From contig JAQXDZ010000065.1 of NCBI GenBank assembly GCA_029251085.1, positions 62,001 through 126,000 of the forward strand: 64,000 nucleotides of DNA. The letters are read 5' to 3'. The notes under the pieces were generated by a model. That model did no database searches, was not told the origin of the DNA, and worked only from the letters and a program-made list of their open reading frames with translations. Positions within the stretch are counted from its first letter, which is position 1. Every line of letters starts with the position of its first letter. Source of the DNA: Mariniblastus sp. Lineage in GTDB: Bacteria; Planctomycetota; Planctomycetia; Pirellulales; Pirellulaceae. Below are positions 8,774 through 18,300 of the stretch, piece after piece. A program made the translations under genes and the position numbers.

Positions 8774-10432
8774 TCAGTCCGATGCGGGATCTAAAAATCC
8801 GTTCTCTTTAAACTGCGATTTTATCTCAGCACGGTCAAGCCAGTTATAAAGTCTTTGCATGAGGGCTGGATTGCGGGTCGACTTGGAAATCGCCCAAGGC
8901 TGGGTGGCCACACCGACAGCCTTGCCATTGGCAATTGAGTACACGTTGACTGCCTGAAGTGTTTTTGGATCTGCAGCTAGATTCGAACGATACACGAATG
9001 CTGCGTCGAGTCCTCCGGCTACCAATTGACTAATTAACGTCGGCCCAACATCCGCTTTAACGACCGCCTGACGTTCAATTAATTGATACAAACTTTCCTT
9101 TTCAGGTAAACCATTGGCACGTTTACCTTCCGCTCCCGAAATACCACTGAGGAGTTCACGTGTAAGAAAACCAAGTGCCGAAAACTCCGGGTCGCAAATA
9201 CCAATTCGTAAATTCGAATTCACTAACGCCTCAGAACTCTGGACTTTTGAGGGCGCCATTTTGGACACCGCTAAGACAATTTCATTTCGGCTAAACTCAA
9301 CAGGATCGTAAAAATACTCCTCGACCTGTACCAAAAATGATTCGTCACAGGCGAGGTAAGCGTCCGGAAAGAGATTCTCATCTTCAATGCTTTGCATGGC
9401 GGCGACTAGCTTCCCACATCCTTCCCAACGGGGATAAAGATTCACACCCTCTCGAATTGCAAACTCTCGAATCGCCGTTTCGATCACGGGCGTAAACATC
9501 GAACCGCAATAAAGATGAATTTCTGGAACCTGCTCCCAGTCGTCACCCGCTACAAAGGAAAATCCATATTTCTCAAACGCTGACTGCCCCGTTTGATTCG
9601 CAGTTAGAAATCTTGCAAATTGCAAACTGGCCGTGGGTGACGGAGTCGTCGACACAACTCCCAATGCAATTTCACTTTTAGTTTGGTCGCGTGCATCCAC
9701 CAATGCAGCAATTTTCAAAACTGGCTCAGGTCCAATTTGATTCAACTGACTCACTGTCGTATCCCAAATTACAGCAGCATCAAGACTGCCGGCCACCAGT
9801 GCCTGCGCGAGTGTCATCACATTTTCAGCATCCGTGGCTTTGCGCTGCTCCAACTGATCAAGAATCTGTAAATCTGAGGCTACCCCTCGCACCAATTTCC
9901 CAACCGCTGCTCGCTCTGAGGCAATCCCAAACTTCACTTCCGGGTTCGACAACATCTCCTCCAGACCGCCGATTGGAATTTCACTTGAAATCGGCACAGC
10001 AATGACAGGACGCTGCTCGGCCACCGGAAAACGCTCAGCAATCGCCCCGGCCTGAAAGGCTAAATTCAAGAGACGGTCATCGGCAGTGAGATAGATATCG
10101 GCACCACCCAATAACCCCGTCTCGTACTCCGTTTGAATTTGCCCGGCAAGTTCCCCTGAACCACCTGTTCGGACGATTTCTACATTCGTTCCATATTGAG
10201 CATTGTACGCATTCACAATGTCTTCCACTGGTTTTGCGATTCCGGCAGCGCAATAGACTCGAACGGTTTGCCGGCTTGCCTCAAGCAGCGCATCCGGCCG
10301 AAGTTGAATTGCGAGAACCAGCAAGACCAGAATCAACAGTCCGGATGAAACGAAAGCCATCAGCACTCCCGAAACTTTCCCCAAACGCTTCGCAAATTTC
10401 GATTTCCCAAATCTCGACAATGAAATTTTCAA
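8774..10432 (-). CDS. tandem ModA-like extracytoplasmic solute-binding protein
   Basis: A 552-residue membrane-anchored protein with one hydrophobic segment at about 23-45. Two successive type II binding-protein domains follow. The first (about 58-300) opens with TVRVYCAAGIAKPVEDI and has VRTGGSGELAGQI and GADIYLTAD. The second (about 308-552) opens with IHLYCGSMFTPVIE and has FPDAYLACDESF. Each has the later ALVAGSLDAAVIW or LVAGGLDAAFVY segment typical of ModA-like proteins. Family members deliver molybdate or tungstate to a ModBC pair, which follows downstream. The start is a TTG at 10430-10432 forming a TTGA overlap with the stop of the preceding ATPase; the next Met is residue 25. Double-domain binding proteins of this family are uncommon. 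Confidence 0.85.
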   Translation of the reverse strand: MKISLSRFGKSKFAKRLGKVSGVLMAFVSSGLLILVLLVLAIQLRPDALLEASRQTVRVYCAAGIAKPVEDIVNAYNAQYGTNVEIVRTGGSGELAGQIQTEYETGLLGGADIYLTADDRLLNLAFQAGAIAERFPVAEQRPVIAVPISSEIPIGGLEEMLSNPEVKFGIASERAAVGKLVRGVASDLQILDQLEQRKATDAENVMTLAQALVAGSLDAAVIWDTTVSQLNQIGPEPVLKIAALVDARDQTKSEIALGVVSTTPSPTASLQFARFLTANQTGQSAFEKYGFSFVAGDDWEQVPEIHLYCGSMFTPVIETAIREFAIREGVNLYPRWEGCGKLVAAMQSIEDENLFPDAYLACDESFLVQVEEYFYDPVEFSRNEIVLAVSKMAPSKVQSSEALVNSNLRIGICDPEFSALGFLTRELLSGISGAEGKRANGLPEKESLYQLIERQAVVKADVGPTLISQLVAGGLDAAFVYRSNLAADPKTLQAVNVYSIANGKAVGVATQPWAISKSTRNPALMQRLYNWLDRAEIKSQFKENGFLDPASD

Positions 10433-11100
10433 CGAACTTTCGCCTTCAACAAATCAAGATTTTCAATATTAATTACAAAATCAGCAAATGCGGCGGGTTG
10501 TGCCTCGTGAGTCGCCATCAGAACGGATCCTCCATCCTGGGCATACTTTTTCAAAACATTAAAGACCAATTCTGAATTACGACTGTCTAAATTTCCCGTC
10601 GGCTCATCCGCAATTACCAACGCCGGTTCATGCGCGATCGCCCTGGCTAGAGCGACTCGCTGACGCTGGCCATGGCTTAATTCTCTTGGGTAACTTCGAC
10701 AGCGATCCCCCAGCCCCAGCCGATCAAGCCACTGATTGGCGACCGAACTACTGACCCCCGTGGCAATCCTTACGTTGGCGGTCAAATCTAAATACGGAAC
10801 AAGTTCTAGCGTCTGGAATAAGTAGCCGATGGAAACAGCCCTTATCTTGGTTCGCCGAGAGGACGGAAGAGTAAATAAATCATTCCCTTGGAACCGAATT
10901 TCACCGGAACTTGGTGCGAGCATCCCACCGCAAGCAAGAAGCAAAGTAGTTTTCCCACTTCCACTCGCCCCTTGAACGGCCACGAACTGAGTGGGAGCAA
11001 TTTCAAAGCTGCATTTTTCGAAAACATGAACCTTCTGTCCCCGATTCGAAAACATGTGCCCAAGATCATTGACCACGAGCAATGGTGCTTGCTTACTCAT
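10429..11100 (-). CDS. ABC transporter ATP-binding protein, LolD/MacB-like
   Basis: A 223-residue ATPase with Walker A GASGSGKTTLLL, signature LSHGQRQR and Walker B LVIADEPTGNLDSR; the EPTGNLD wording and length are typical of the MacB/LolD/FtsE group. Its ATG shares a base with the TGA of the FtsX-like permease gene (TGATG), and its own TGA overlaps the TTG of the binding-protein gene. The pair with the permease would form a mechanotransmission-type complex rather than a conventional importer. Its place between the permease and a ModA-like gene suggests coregulation with oxyanion uptake, but a direct link is unproven. Confidence 0.9.
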   Translation of the reverse strand: MSKQAPLLVVNDLGHMFSNRGQKVHVFEKCSFEIAPTQFVAVQGASGSGKTTLLLACGGMLAPSSGEIRFQGNDLFTLPSSRRTKIRAVSIGYLFQTLELVPYLDLTANVRIATGVSSSVANQWLDRLGLGDRCRSYPRELSHGQRQRVALARAIAHEPALVIADEPTGNLDSRNSELVFNVLKKYAQDGGSVLMATHEAQPAAFADFVINIENLDLLKAKVR

Positions 11101-12275
11101 CAGGAATCCCTCCCAATTAAGTCCGCTGGATTCTCACCTGCGGCCCATAAGGCTGGCATACAGCCTCCCAAAACAGCAAGTAAAAATGCGACGCCTCCGA
11201 TCGTCATCGCCGCACTCCAATCAAGTGAACTCTTTTGTCCAGTCATGACAAATAAATCATTCGCCTGTTCAACGGACACCAGCATCCCCACGGTTACACC
11301 TACCGCAGCACCCATCCCAGCGAGCAACAGAGACCGCACTAAAAACAGCGCAGCTATGCGGTAACGCCCGTAACCCACAGCTTGCAAAACACCTATCTCT
11401 GACTTCCGGCTTAACGAATTTAAAATCGCTAACCCAAGTACCGTGAAACCTAAAAACACCCAAAGAACATTCTGTAGGACTAAAAAGTTTTCACGGCTTA
11501 CCGACCGCACACTAAGACGTGCTTCCGCCATTTCTTCTTTCCGAAGAAACGAAGCCTTATCGGTTATTTTTTCTATTTCATTGTTTAAGATCACAGACGA
11601 CTGCAGACCCGACGCTTCACACTGTTCGCTAGTACATTCAATCGCCTCGATACGGCTAACTCGCTCGGGCAACTCAAAAATTTTCTGAGCCGACACCAGA
11701 TCAATAAATGCAGCGGAGTCTTGCCATGTCCCCGAGGAACGATTGACACGTTGAACTTTAAACACCTCTCCAGCGATCGTCACTTGTGCTTTCGCGTCAC
11801 GCTCAACTCCAAGCTCTCTTGCTAGTTCACTCCCTAACTGAAGCTCACCCGCAGGAATCGATCGCTGCATTGGAGCTTTGGGACGATCAGGCATCGCGAT
11901 CGATGCCGACAATCCAACGACCCGACCGATCGACTGTCGGTCGCCCGTTGAGCACATCGCTCGCCGCTCGAGCATTGGAATTAAATGATTTAGCGAAGCA
12001 CGATACTCAATTAACTTTGAAACCAAATCCGCATCCATCGTGATTTCCGAGTAACCACCTTCGAGGTGATAGGAATATTGATCAACCGCCGCCGGTAAAA
12101 TCACCACGTTGGAACCGAGATCTCGGACATTCCGACCGATTTCTTTTTGGAAACTGGCATCGTTTACTGAAAAATAAGCAAGTGTGCCCGTCACTGAAGC
12201 CACAATTAAAACGAAAACCAAACCGCTTTTCCAGCGATAATGCAATTCTCGAAGGGCTAAAAAAAACGGGTTCAT
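11100..12275 (-). CDS. FtsX/MacB-like ABC permease
   Basis: A 391-residue protein from the ATG at 12275 (an in-frame GTG lies three codons upstream). It has one N-terminal membrane segment (LVFVLIVASVTGTLAYFSV), a roughly 230-residue extracytoplasmic domain, then three membrane segments in the last 130 residues with ILNSLSRKSEIGVLQAVGYG, the typical FtsX-domain loop. This is the four-TM topology of MacB/LolC/FtsX proteins, which move lipoproteins, peptides or envelope signals instead of forming a channel. It is the first gene of the minus-strand series, divergent from a xylanase gene across an AT-rich 267-bp spacer that should hold both promoters. Confidence 0.88.
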   Translation of the reverse strand: MNPFFLALRELHYRWKSGLVFVLIVASVTGTLAYFSVNDASFQKEIGRNVRDLGSNVVILPAAVDQYSYHLEGGYSEITMDADLVSKLIEYRASLNHLIPMLERRAMCSTGDRQSIGRVVGLSASIAMPDRPKAPMQRSIPAGELQLGSELARELGVERDAKAQVTIAGEVFKVQRVNRSSGTWQDSAAFIDLVSAQKIFELPERVSRIEAIECTSEQCEASGLQSSVILNNEIEKITDKASFLRKEEMAEARLSVRSVSRENFLVLQNVLWVFLGFTVLGLAILNSLSRKSEIGVLQAVGYGRYRIAALFLVRSLLLAGMGAAVGVTVGMLVSVEQANDLFVMTGQKSSLDWSAAMTIGGVAFLLAVLGGCMPALWAAGENPADLIGRDS

Positions 12276-12542
12276 AAATTCCACAATTCCAAACGTTGAT
12301 TCAATGTAAACGCTTCACGCTTTGCGAATTGTAAACTTAAAAACTACTGATGTCTTATTCTAGTTTTAATCCATTTTTTTTCGAGTCTAGCAAATTGGAA
12401 TATTCAACAATCCAAGTAAATCTAAATGTTCTCAATCAGATTAAATAGTTTGGGGATTAATTTTGTATTTATTTTGATTATGGTAGACTCGTTAGATCCC
12501 ACCAGCTTACCCTCCCTTAACGCAACGTGCGAAATTAAGCGA

Positions 12543-14012
12543 ATGAAAAATCGACTAAATAACCGACTGGCTCACGCGAGGCATTCCTTTTCTACGGTAA
12601 CTTTCGCGATTTGCATCCTGTTTACGGTACAAGCGCATGCTCAGTATTCTGGGCGAGGAGACGATGCCCCGTGGCGTGCCACGGCGGCTCAAAAAATTGA
12701 TCAAAATCGAAAAGCCGATTTGCAAATCACAGTGCAGGACGTTGACGGTAATAAAATCGAGAACGCGGCTGTTTCTATTAAGATGAAGAAACACGCGTTT
12801 AAATTTGGATCCGCGGTTGACCCCAGATACCTTCTCGAATCTCAGAGCCAGTACAACGCTGGATACGCCGCCAAAGTTCCAGAAATATTCAATGCCGCCA
12901 CGCTTGAGAATCATCTTAAATGGCGAGCATGGGATGGTGCCTGGGGAAACAGTTTCAATCAATCGGTGACCCTGGCAGGACTCGATTGGCTGGGTGATCG
13001 CGAAATGGATGTCCGCGGCCATGCAATGATGTGGCCTCGTTACCAGAGCGTACCGGACTCGGTCAGGGCGATTCTAGACATCAGCAACCCGAGCCAGCAA
13101 AACCTTCAAGACCTGTACGACCTATCATTCAACCACATCGCGGATATCGGTGCCGCGGTGAAAGGAAAAGTGTTTTCATGGGACATGCTCAACGAGCCTC
13201 GTACGTCTTTTGATATCGAGGATAAGCTGGTCGGCTTTACCCCTCAGGGACAATCTGCAATCACTAGCCGGACTGATATTCGCAAGCGTTGGTTTGATGC
13301 TGCCCAAGTGGTGGATGATAACGCGAGTATGTTTTTAAACGATTTCGGCATTGTAGCTGGCGGCGATAACCTTCAAAGCACCATCCGAAATAATTATCGA
13401 ACCGTCCTCACTGATCTCACGGCCGCTAACACACCAATCGATGGCCTCGGATTTCAATCTCATTTCAACGAGACGAACCGCCTGCCAACCAGTCCAACAA
13501 AAATATGGGAACTACTTGATGAGTTTGCAGCCGACTATGACTTGCCAGTTCATATCACTGAATTCGACTACAACACAACCAATAAAGATCTCCAAGCTGA
13601 CTATACCCGCGACTTCATGACAGCCGTCTTTGCCCACGAATCTGTCGAAGCATTTATTCTTTGGGGATTCTGGGAAGGCAAAATAAACCACGCCGAAGCA
13701 GCTTTATTCGACATCGACTTCAACCCTAATCTCAACGGCGAAGAATATCTCGACCTTGTTTTTAACCAGTGGTGGACAGAAGAAAATGGACTGTCAAATT
13801 TCGATGGCGAATTTGGCACTCGCGGATTTCTTGGCGACTACGAAATTACAGTCGACTATCAGGGGAAATCTTATCGTCAGAACATTTCACTCGGCTCAGA
13901 AGGAAAAAACTTGATTGTCAGCGTTCCGGAGCCTTCCAGCATGGCAATCTTAAGCTTGATTGCCCTGCCACTATTGTGGAGAACACGGCGATCGACACCG
14001 CTACGATCTTGA
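12543..14012 (+). CDS. secreted GH10 endo-1,4-beta-xylanase with PEP-CTERM tail
   Basis: The start is put at the ATG at 12543 because a good signal peptide follows (ending about AHAQ), giving 489 residues. The GH10 barrel shows GHAMMWPRYQSVP, SWDMLNEPR with the acid/base Glu218, and VHITEFDYNT with the nucleophile Glu340. Ahead of the barrel is a short beta-rich segment (about 55-90) resembling a carbohydrate-binding or Ig-like module. The C-terminus has VPEPSSMAI, a hydrophobic stretch and RTRRS, a PEP-CTERM signal for exosortase-dependent sorting. It should cleave xylan or related beta-glycans at the cell surface. The last 12 bases overlap the 3' end of the convergent gene. Confidence 0.9.
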   Translation: MKNRLNNRLAHARHSFSTVTFAICILFTVQAHAQYSGRGDDAPWRATAAQKIDQNRKADLQITVQDVDGNKIENAAVSIKMKKHAFKFGSAVDPRYLLESQSQYNAGYAAKVPEIFNAATLENHLKWRAWDGAWGNSFNQSVTLAGLDWLGDREMDVRGHAMMWPRYQSVPDSVRAILDISNPSQQNLQDLYDLSFNHIADIGAAVKGKVFSWDMLNEPRTSFDIEDKLVGFTPQGQSAITSRTDIRKRWFDAAQVVDDNASMFLNDFGIVAGGDNLQSTIRNNYRTVLTDLTAANTPIDGLGFQSHFNETNRLPTSPTKIWELLDEFAADYDLPVHITEFDYNTTNKDLQADYTRDFMTAVFAHESVEAFILWGFWEGKINHAEAALFDIDFNPNLNGEEYLDLVFNQWWTEENGLSNFDGEFGTRGFLGDYEITVDYQGKSYRQNISLGSEGKNLIVSVPEPSSMAILSLIALPLLWRTRRSTPLRS

Positions 14013-15332
14013 AAATAGCCAGAAGGCGCCTACAACAACCAGCCCCGAAAAGAAAATCAAAATTGCCCAGGGCATCGCAATTACTGACTTGCGATCGTCT
14101 TCACTTAACGCCTTGCTCGTTTCATTCTCTCCAGCATCGCTTTCGACACTCTCCTCACTAACTTCTCCAACCGCTAAATCCGCATCAACGGTTTTCGCCT
14201 CTGTTGCCTCTGCCTCATCGGCCTCCAAATTGCTGTCCGGATCCAAATCGGCAAGGTCATGGATCACCAAGCCACCGCCCAGCATCACTGGGGGAGCTTG
14301 AGTTATCTGCCCTGCGTTTTTCTGTAAAATCTGAGCCACCTCTGCAATAACAAAAGCAGAATTGGGATCAAAATCTAGGCTTTCTTCCGCTTTTCGCTCC
14401 AGCGTCTTATCCCATCGGTGCAACACCTGAACCCCATACAGCCAGTTCCGATTCAGAGAACATTCGCAATCTTGCCCGCAAATACTTGCCCGAGTAACAA
14501 TCGCATCGACCGTTATCTCATCGCCGGAAAGCACTTTTCCCAAAAGGCGTCCCTGACCATAAAGGACCGCTACCGCTGGCTGCGAGTCGTCCGTAATCCC
14601 CAGCGAAGAGAGCAGCCATTTTTCTGCTGAACGACGAGACTCTGGCACAACCACAAGGGAAGGTCCAGAATCAGTCGGTTTCTCTAGTGTCCACATTTGA
14701 TCGTTGACACGTTTTATTGCCGCCATCAATTCTGATTTCGCACCAGCATCTTTGGATTCAACTCCAGACTGAACCAGCACGAACACGCATAGGTCGTCGA
14801 CCAACTTCGAAAAAATCTCATCCCTGGTGGGGGACTGCACCAACAATCTCAACCCTTCTTCTAGTTGTGGAGAGGAAGGAACTGCGAGAGGACTACCGGC
14901 GGCACCTGAACGAACCAAGTCCATGAGAGGCATTTGAACAGCACCAGGGTTTGCCAGTTGAATCTGTTTTCCAATATCCGATTCCGCATCATACCAAGCG
15001 TAACCTACGTTGGAATCTGCTAATTGATTCCGCAACGCCACGTTCCATTTCTCGAATCTTTCCGGTGTAACTCCGACAGGCTTAACCAATCGCAATTGCC
15101 AAGATTTCCCATGCACGTTTACAAAAGCAACATCTCTTACGCTATATTTGCAACGCACCCCTTCTTCGGCGTTGCCTTGAATCGGCATGCACAGGAAAAA
15201 ACCGAATGCAATGCTCACGAGCAAAATCAATTTGGAAGTTCTTAAAATCCAATCACTTCGCGCATCCGCTTCAGGCGATAGCCGATCGATTTCAAAAATA
15301 GGGTAAGTGTTCATGACGATGTCTAAACTCAT
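14001..15332 (-). CDS. conserved-type membrane-anchored protein of unknown function
   Basis: I do not recognise a family. The 443-residue product has a hydrophobic segment at about 33-52 (signal peptide or anchor), a soluble region of about 330 residues, an acidic low-complexity stretch (about 375-415, rich in Glu, Asp and Ala) and a C-terminal membrane helix (WAILIFFSGLVVVGAFWLF) with a short basic end. The soluble region contains VVVPESRRSAEKWLLSSLGI and AVLYGQGRLLGKVLSGDEI and a single pair of nearby cysteines (ICGQDCEC). Its ATG overlaps the stop of the 1348-residue PQQ/LamG gene (ATGA), so the two are probably made together and may act together at the membrane. Confidence 0.7.
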   Translation of the reverse strand: MSLDIVMNTYPIFEIDRLSPEADARSDWILRTSKLILLVSIAFGFFLCMPIQGNAEEGVRCKYSVRDVAFVNVHGKSWQLRLVKPVGVTPERFEKWNVALRNQLADSNVGYAWYDAESDIGKQIQLANPGAVQMPLMDLVRSGAAGSPLAVPSSPQLEEGLRLLVQSPTRDEIFSKLVDDLCVFVLVQSGVESKDAGAKSELMAAIKRVNDQMWTLEKPTDSGPSLVVVPESRRSAEKWLLSSLGITDDSQPAVAVLYGQGRLLGKVLSGDEITVDAIVTRASICGQDCECSLNRNWLYGVQVLHRWDKTLERKAEESLDFDPNSAFVIAEVAQILQKNAGQITQAPPVMLGGGLVIHDLADLDPDSNLEADEAEATEAKTVDADLAVGEVSEESVESDAGENETSKALSEDDRKSVIAMPWAILIFFSGLVVVGAFWLFSRS

Positions 15333-18300
15333 TCTTGTTCGGGCAGGCTTTCGTCAACGCTTCGCGGCAGAAAACCAAGAGATGTTTCGAGCCAGGATCC
15401 ACATGAACAACCTCCTCCACCTTCGGCCGAAAGCAACATTCCCTGTGCAGGGACCACACTAATCCAGCAATCAGTTCGAATTCGATCAAACCGATTCACC
15501 TTTTGCGTTCGCACATCCCACCAGGTCGTTTCGCCTAGCCGAGAGAACATACCATTGGTCGTAAGCGTGTAACTGGCACACCCATGTCCGCCCGGGAAAC
15601 CGCGTTGAATCGTTGAACCGTCGGCCAAAGAAAGAACTTCGGGGCGAAGATACATTAACTCACCTTGAATAGCAGGCCGCGAGATATGTTTCCCATGGTG
15701 GTTAGATTCCCAAACCACTTCCTTGCTCCATTTTTTCTTACCATTATCGCGATCAAATGCCGCAACGGAAAACTGTTTTTTGGTTGATTCCGAAGCCACC
15801 GTAACGAGACAGCGATTGTCTTCATCACCACCGCCAGCCAGATAGAAACTAGCTAAATGCCCCGCAAAAGGATCAATCGGTTGCCTCCACTGGAGTTGAC
15901 CGTCAGCAGCATCAAGGCACACCAATTCATAAGACTGGGAATGATCGAGGGAAATCCTCCGTTCGTCCGAGGCAATGTGAGCTGGATTTTTATCTTCCAC
16001 AAAGAAAATTCGGTCGTCCATAATCGTAATTGTCGGATGCAACACAAGACCTTTGTATTCCCACTGTAATTCTCCACTAGTTGGAGCCATCGAAAAAATA
16101 CTATCGCCTGCAACGACATGGGTGTCCGCGCCACCAGTGGAGTCAAACCACTGACTGCTGCCCCACCATTTTTTATAGATCGCCGAAGATTTAACTTCCG
16201 TACCAATCAATTGATCATTGTAGCGACTAATGAATCCCCAGCTTCGATCTTTTGGCTGAGCGTCCGCCTCGGGTGAGTGACTTGGAAGATTAAATCGACG
16301 GGCCACCTTGCCAGTTTTACCGTCGACGAACCAAGCCTGATTTTCGCTCGCAACGAACACACCATTTTCATCGGCACACCAATTCGAACAGTCATGCGGA
16401 ACATTCCAACGCATTACCGACGGAGATTCGACGCTCCACAGTACCACGCCACTGTAACTGTCGAGGGCAATCATCCGTTGCTGCCCTTGCAGGAACAAAC
16501 GACCACCAGCCGCCAGCGGGGCAGGCTTGCGATTCTGGCGGTCGGTCTGATACCGAGGGCCGGGACGGCCAATCCACTGAGTCACCAAGTCCGCTCGATC
16601 TGAAGCGTTAGAAAGTTCTTCGCCACCAAAAGCACTATTGTCTGCCTGGCCATACATATGACTCCAAACCCCCGACCCCTTTAACGCGTTCCGCTTCCAT
16701 GCGACTCGTTCACCGTCGTGAAAGATTCCCCCCTGAGGACGAACCAATCGACGCATTTGCTCACTCTTGGGATCTCCAATAACCACCGACGCACTTGCGG
16801 CAGGTAGAAACTGAATTGGCATATCAGAAACACTCAACCCCTGCCCATAAACTACTTCGGAATCCTCAACCAGTTGCCGACGAATCACCACAGCGTCAGC
16901 TTCACTATCAACGACTAACACAACGTTAAATTGACTTTCTGATGAAAGCTTTTTTGCTTTCTCAAGATTCTGGCTTCCCACCACAAACGCAAGTCCTCTT
17001 GGATTGGGACTTTCTGCAATCAAATCCGCCGTCCAAGCCGATGGCGTCTGACGATCATCTGCTGTCCAATCAAAATGCGTATCCAGTGAAAAACTCTCCG
17101 ATACTTTGGAATCCTCGCTGTCACCAGTTCGAATTTGGTACTGCAAAATCCGCCGATACGGCAAATCCTTAAAACGTGCTTTATGGGTTTGGGTCAACGG
17201 GCTGGAACCCGTTCTTTTTATACCACCCTCGGTAATCAAGTCGACAACGGTCGGACACTTCTGATCGGTGCCATAAGTGACTTCTACTTCTCTCGGAGCG
17301 ACGTATCGGACATAGGGTCCGTAAGAAATAAATTGGGGAAGTTGCAAGTCCGGAATGACTTCGTTCGGAAAATCAGCCTGAGCGGATTCAAATCGGCGAG
17401 CAACCGTAGGTCCATCAATCGCGGTGGAATAGATGCGGACTTCGTGCAACGCTCCCTTGAGCGGAAACGACTCATTCGCATCTCGATAAACCCCCACCGA
17501 AAAGTATCGTTTCTGGGCGTAACTGATCGCGCCTTTTTCCAAGTCACTTGAAGCGGCAAGCGAGCCGTTGACATACAATCTCATCTCGCGACCGTTGTAG
17601 GTTCCCACAACGTGATTCCAAGATTTCAGTGTAAAAGCACGCGGTGCCTTAAGGTAGGTTAGACCATTTCCACCACCGGCAATTGCCAAACAGAAATGGT
17701 CGTCATTGTACCCCAATAACCAACCGTGTTCGGTCGTTCCGTCATCCTGAATGCATCCGGCAATACCGCCCCATTGCTGGCTTTGATCCACTCGCACCCA
17801 GGCTTCAATTGCAATTGCCTCCGTTGGCAAGTTTGCGGCGCTTTCTTCATTGACGAGAAACCTCCCGCCGCTCATTTCAGCCGCTTCTAACCGATCGGTT
17901 CCCGGAATAGAAACGACACGCCCACTACCGTCGAGATTTAACGGGACGTTGGATGCTTGATCTTGCACAATCGCCTGCCGAATCGATTCGGTTTTGACAG
18001 GTTTGCCATTTCGGTTCGACATTGCCGATCGATGAAACACCCAACGATGCACCAAGTTTTTATCGCGGACAGGACTCACCGGAGGCGAATCTGCAATTGC
18101 TCCCTCCGCGGATGGTTGGCGAACTTTAGGATCAGCTGTTTGAGAAAAAACATGGATTGCGCCAGCATCAGTCGAGGCAATCAACCGGCCTCCGGCCAAC
18201 GCCATTCCAAACACTCGGCCATCGGTTGGAGATGACCAGAGAACCTGACCATCACTTGCTCGGACTGCCGTTACATGATCGCGACCGCCAACAAACAACG

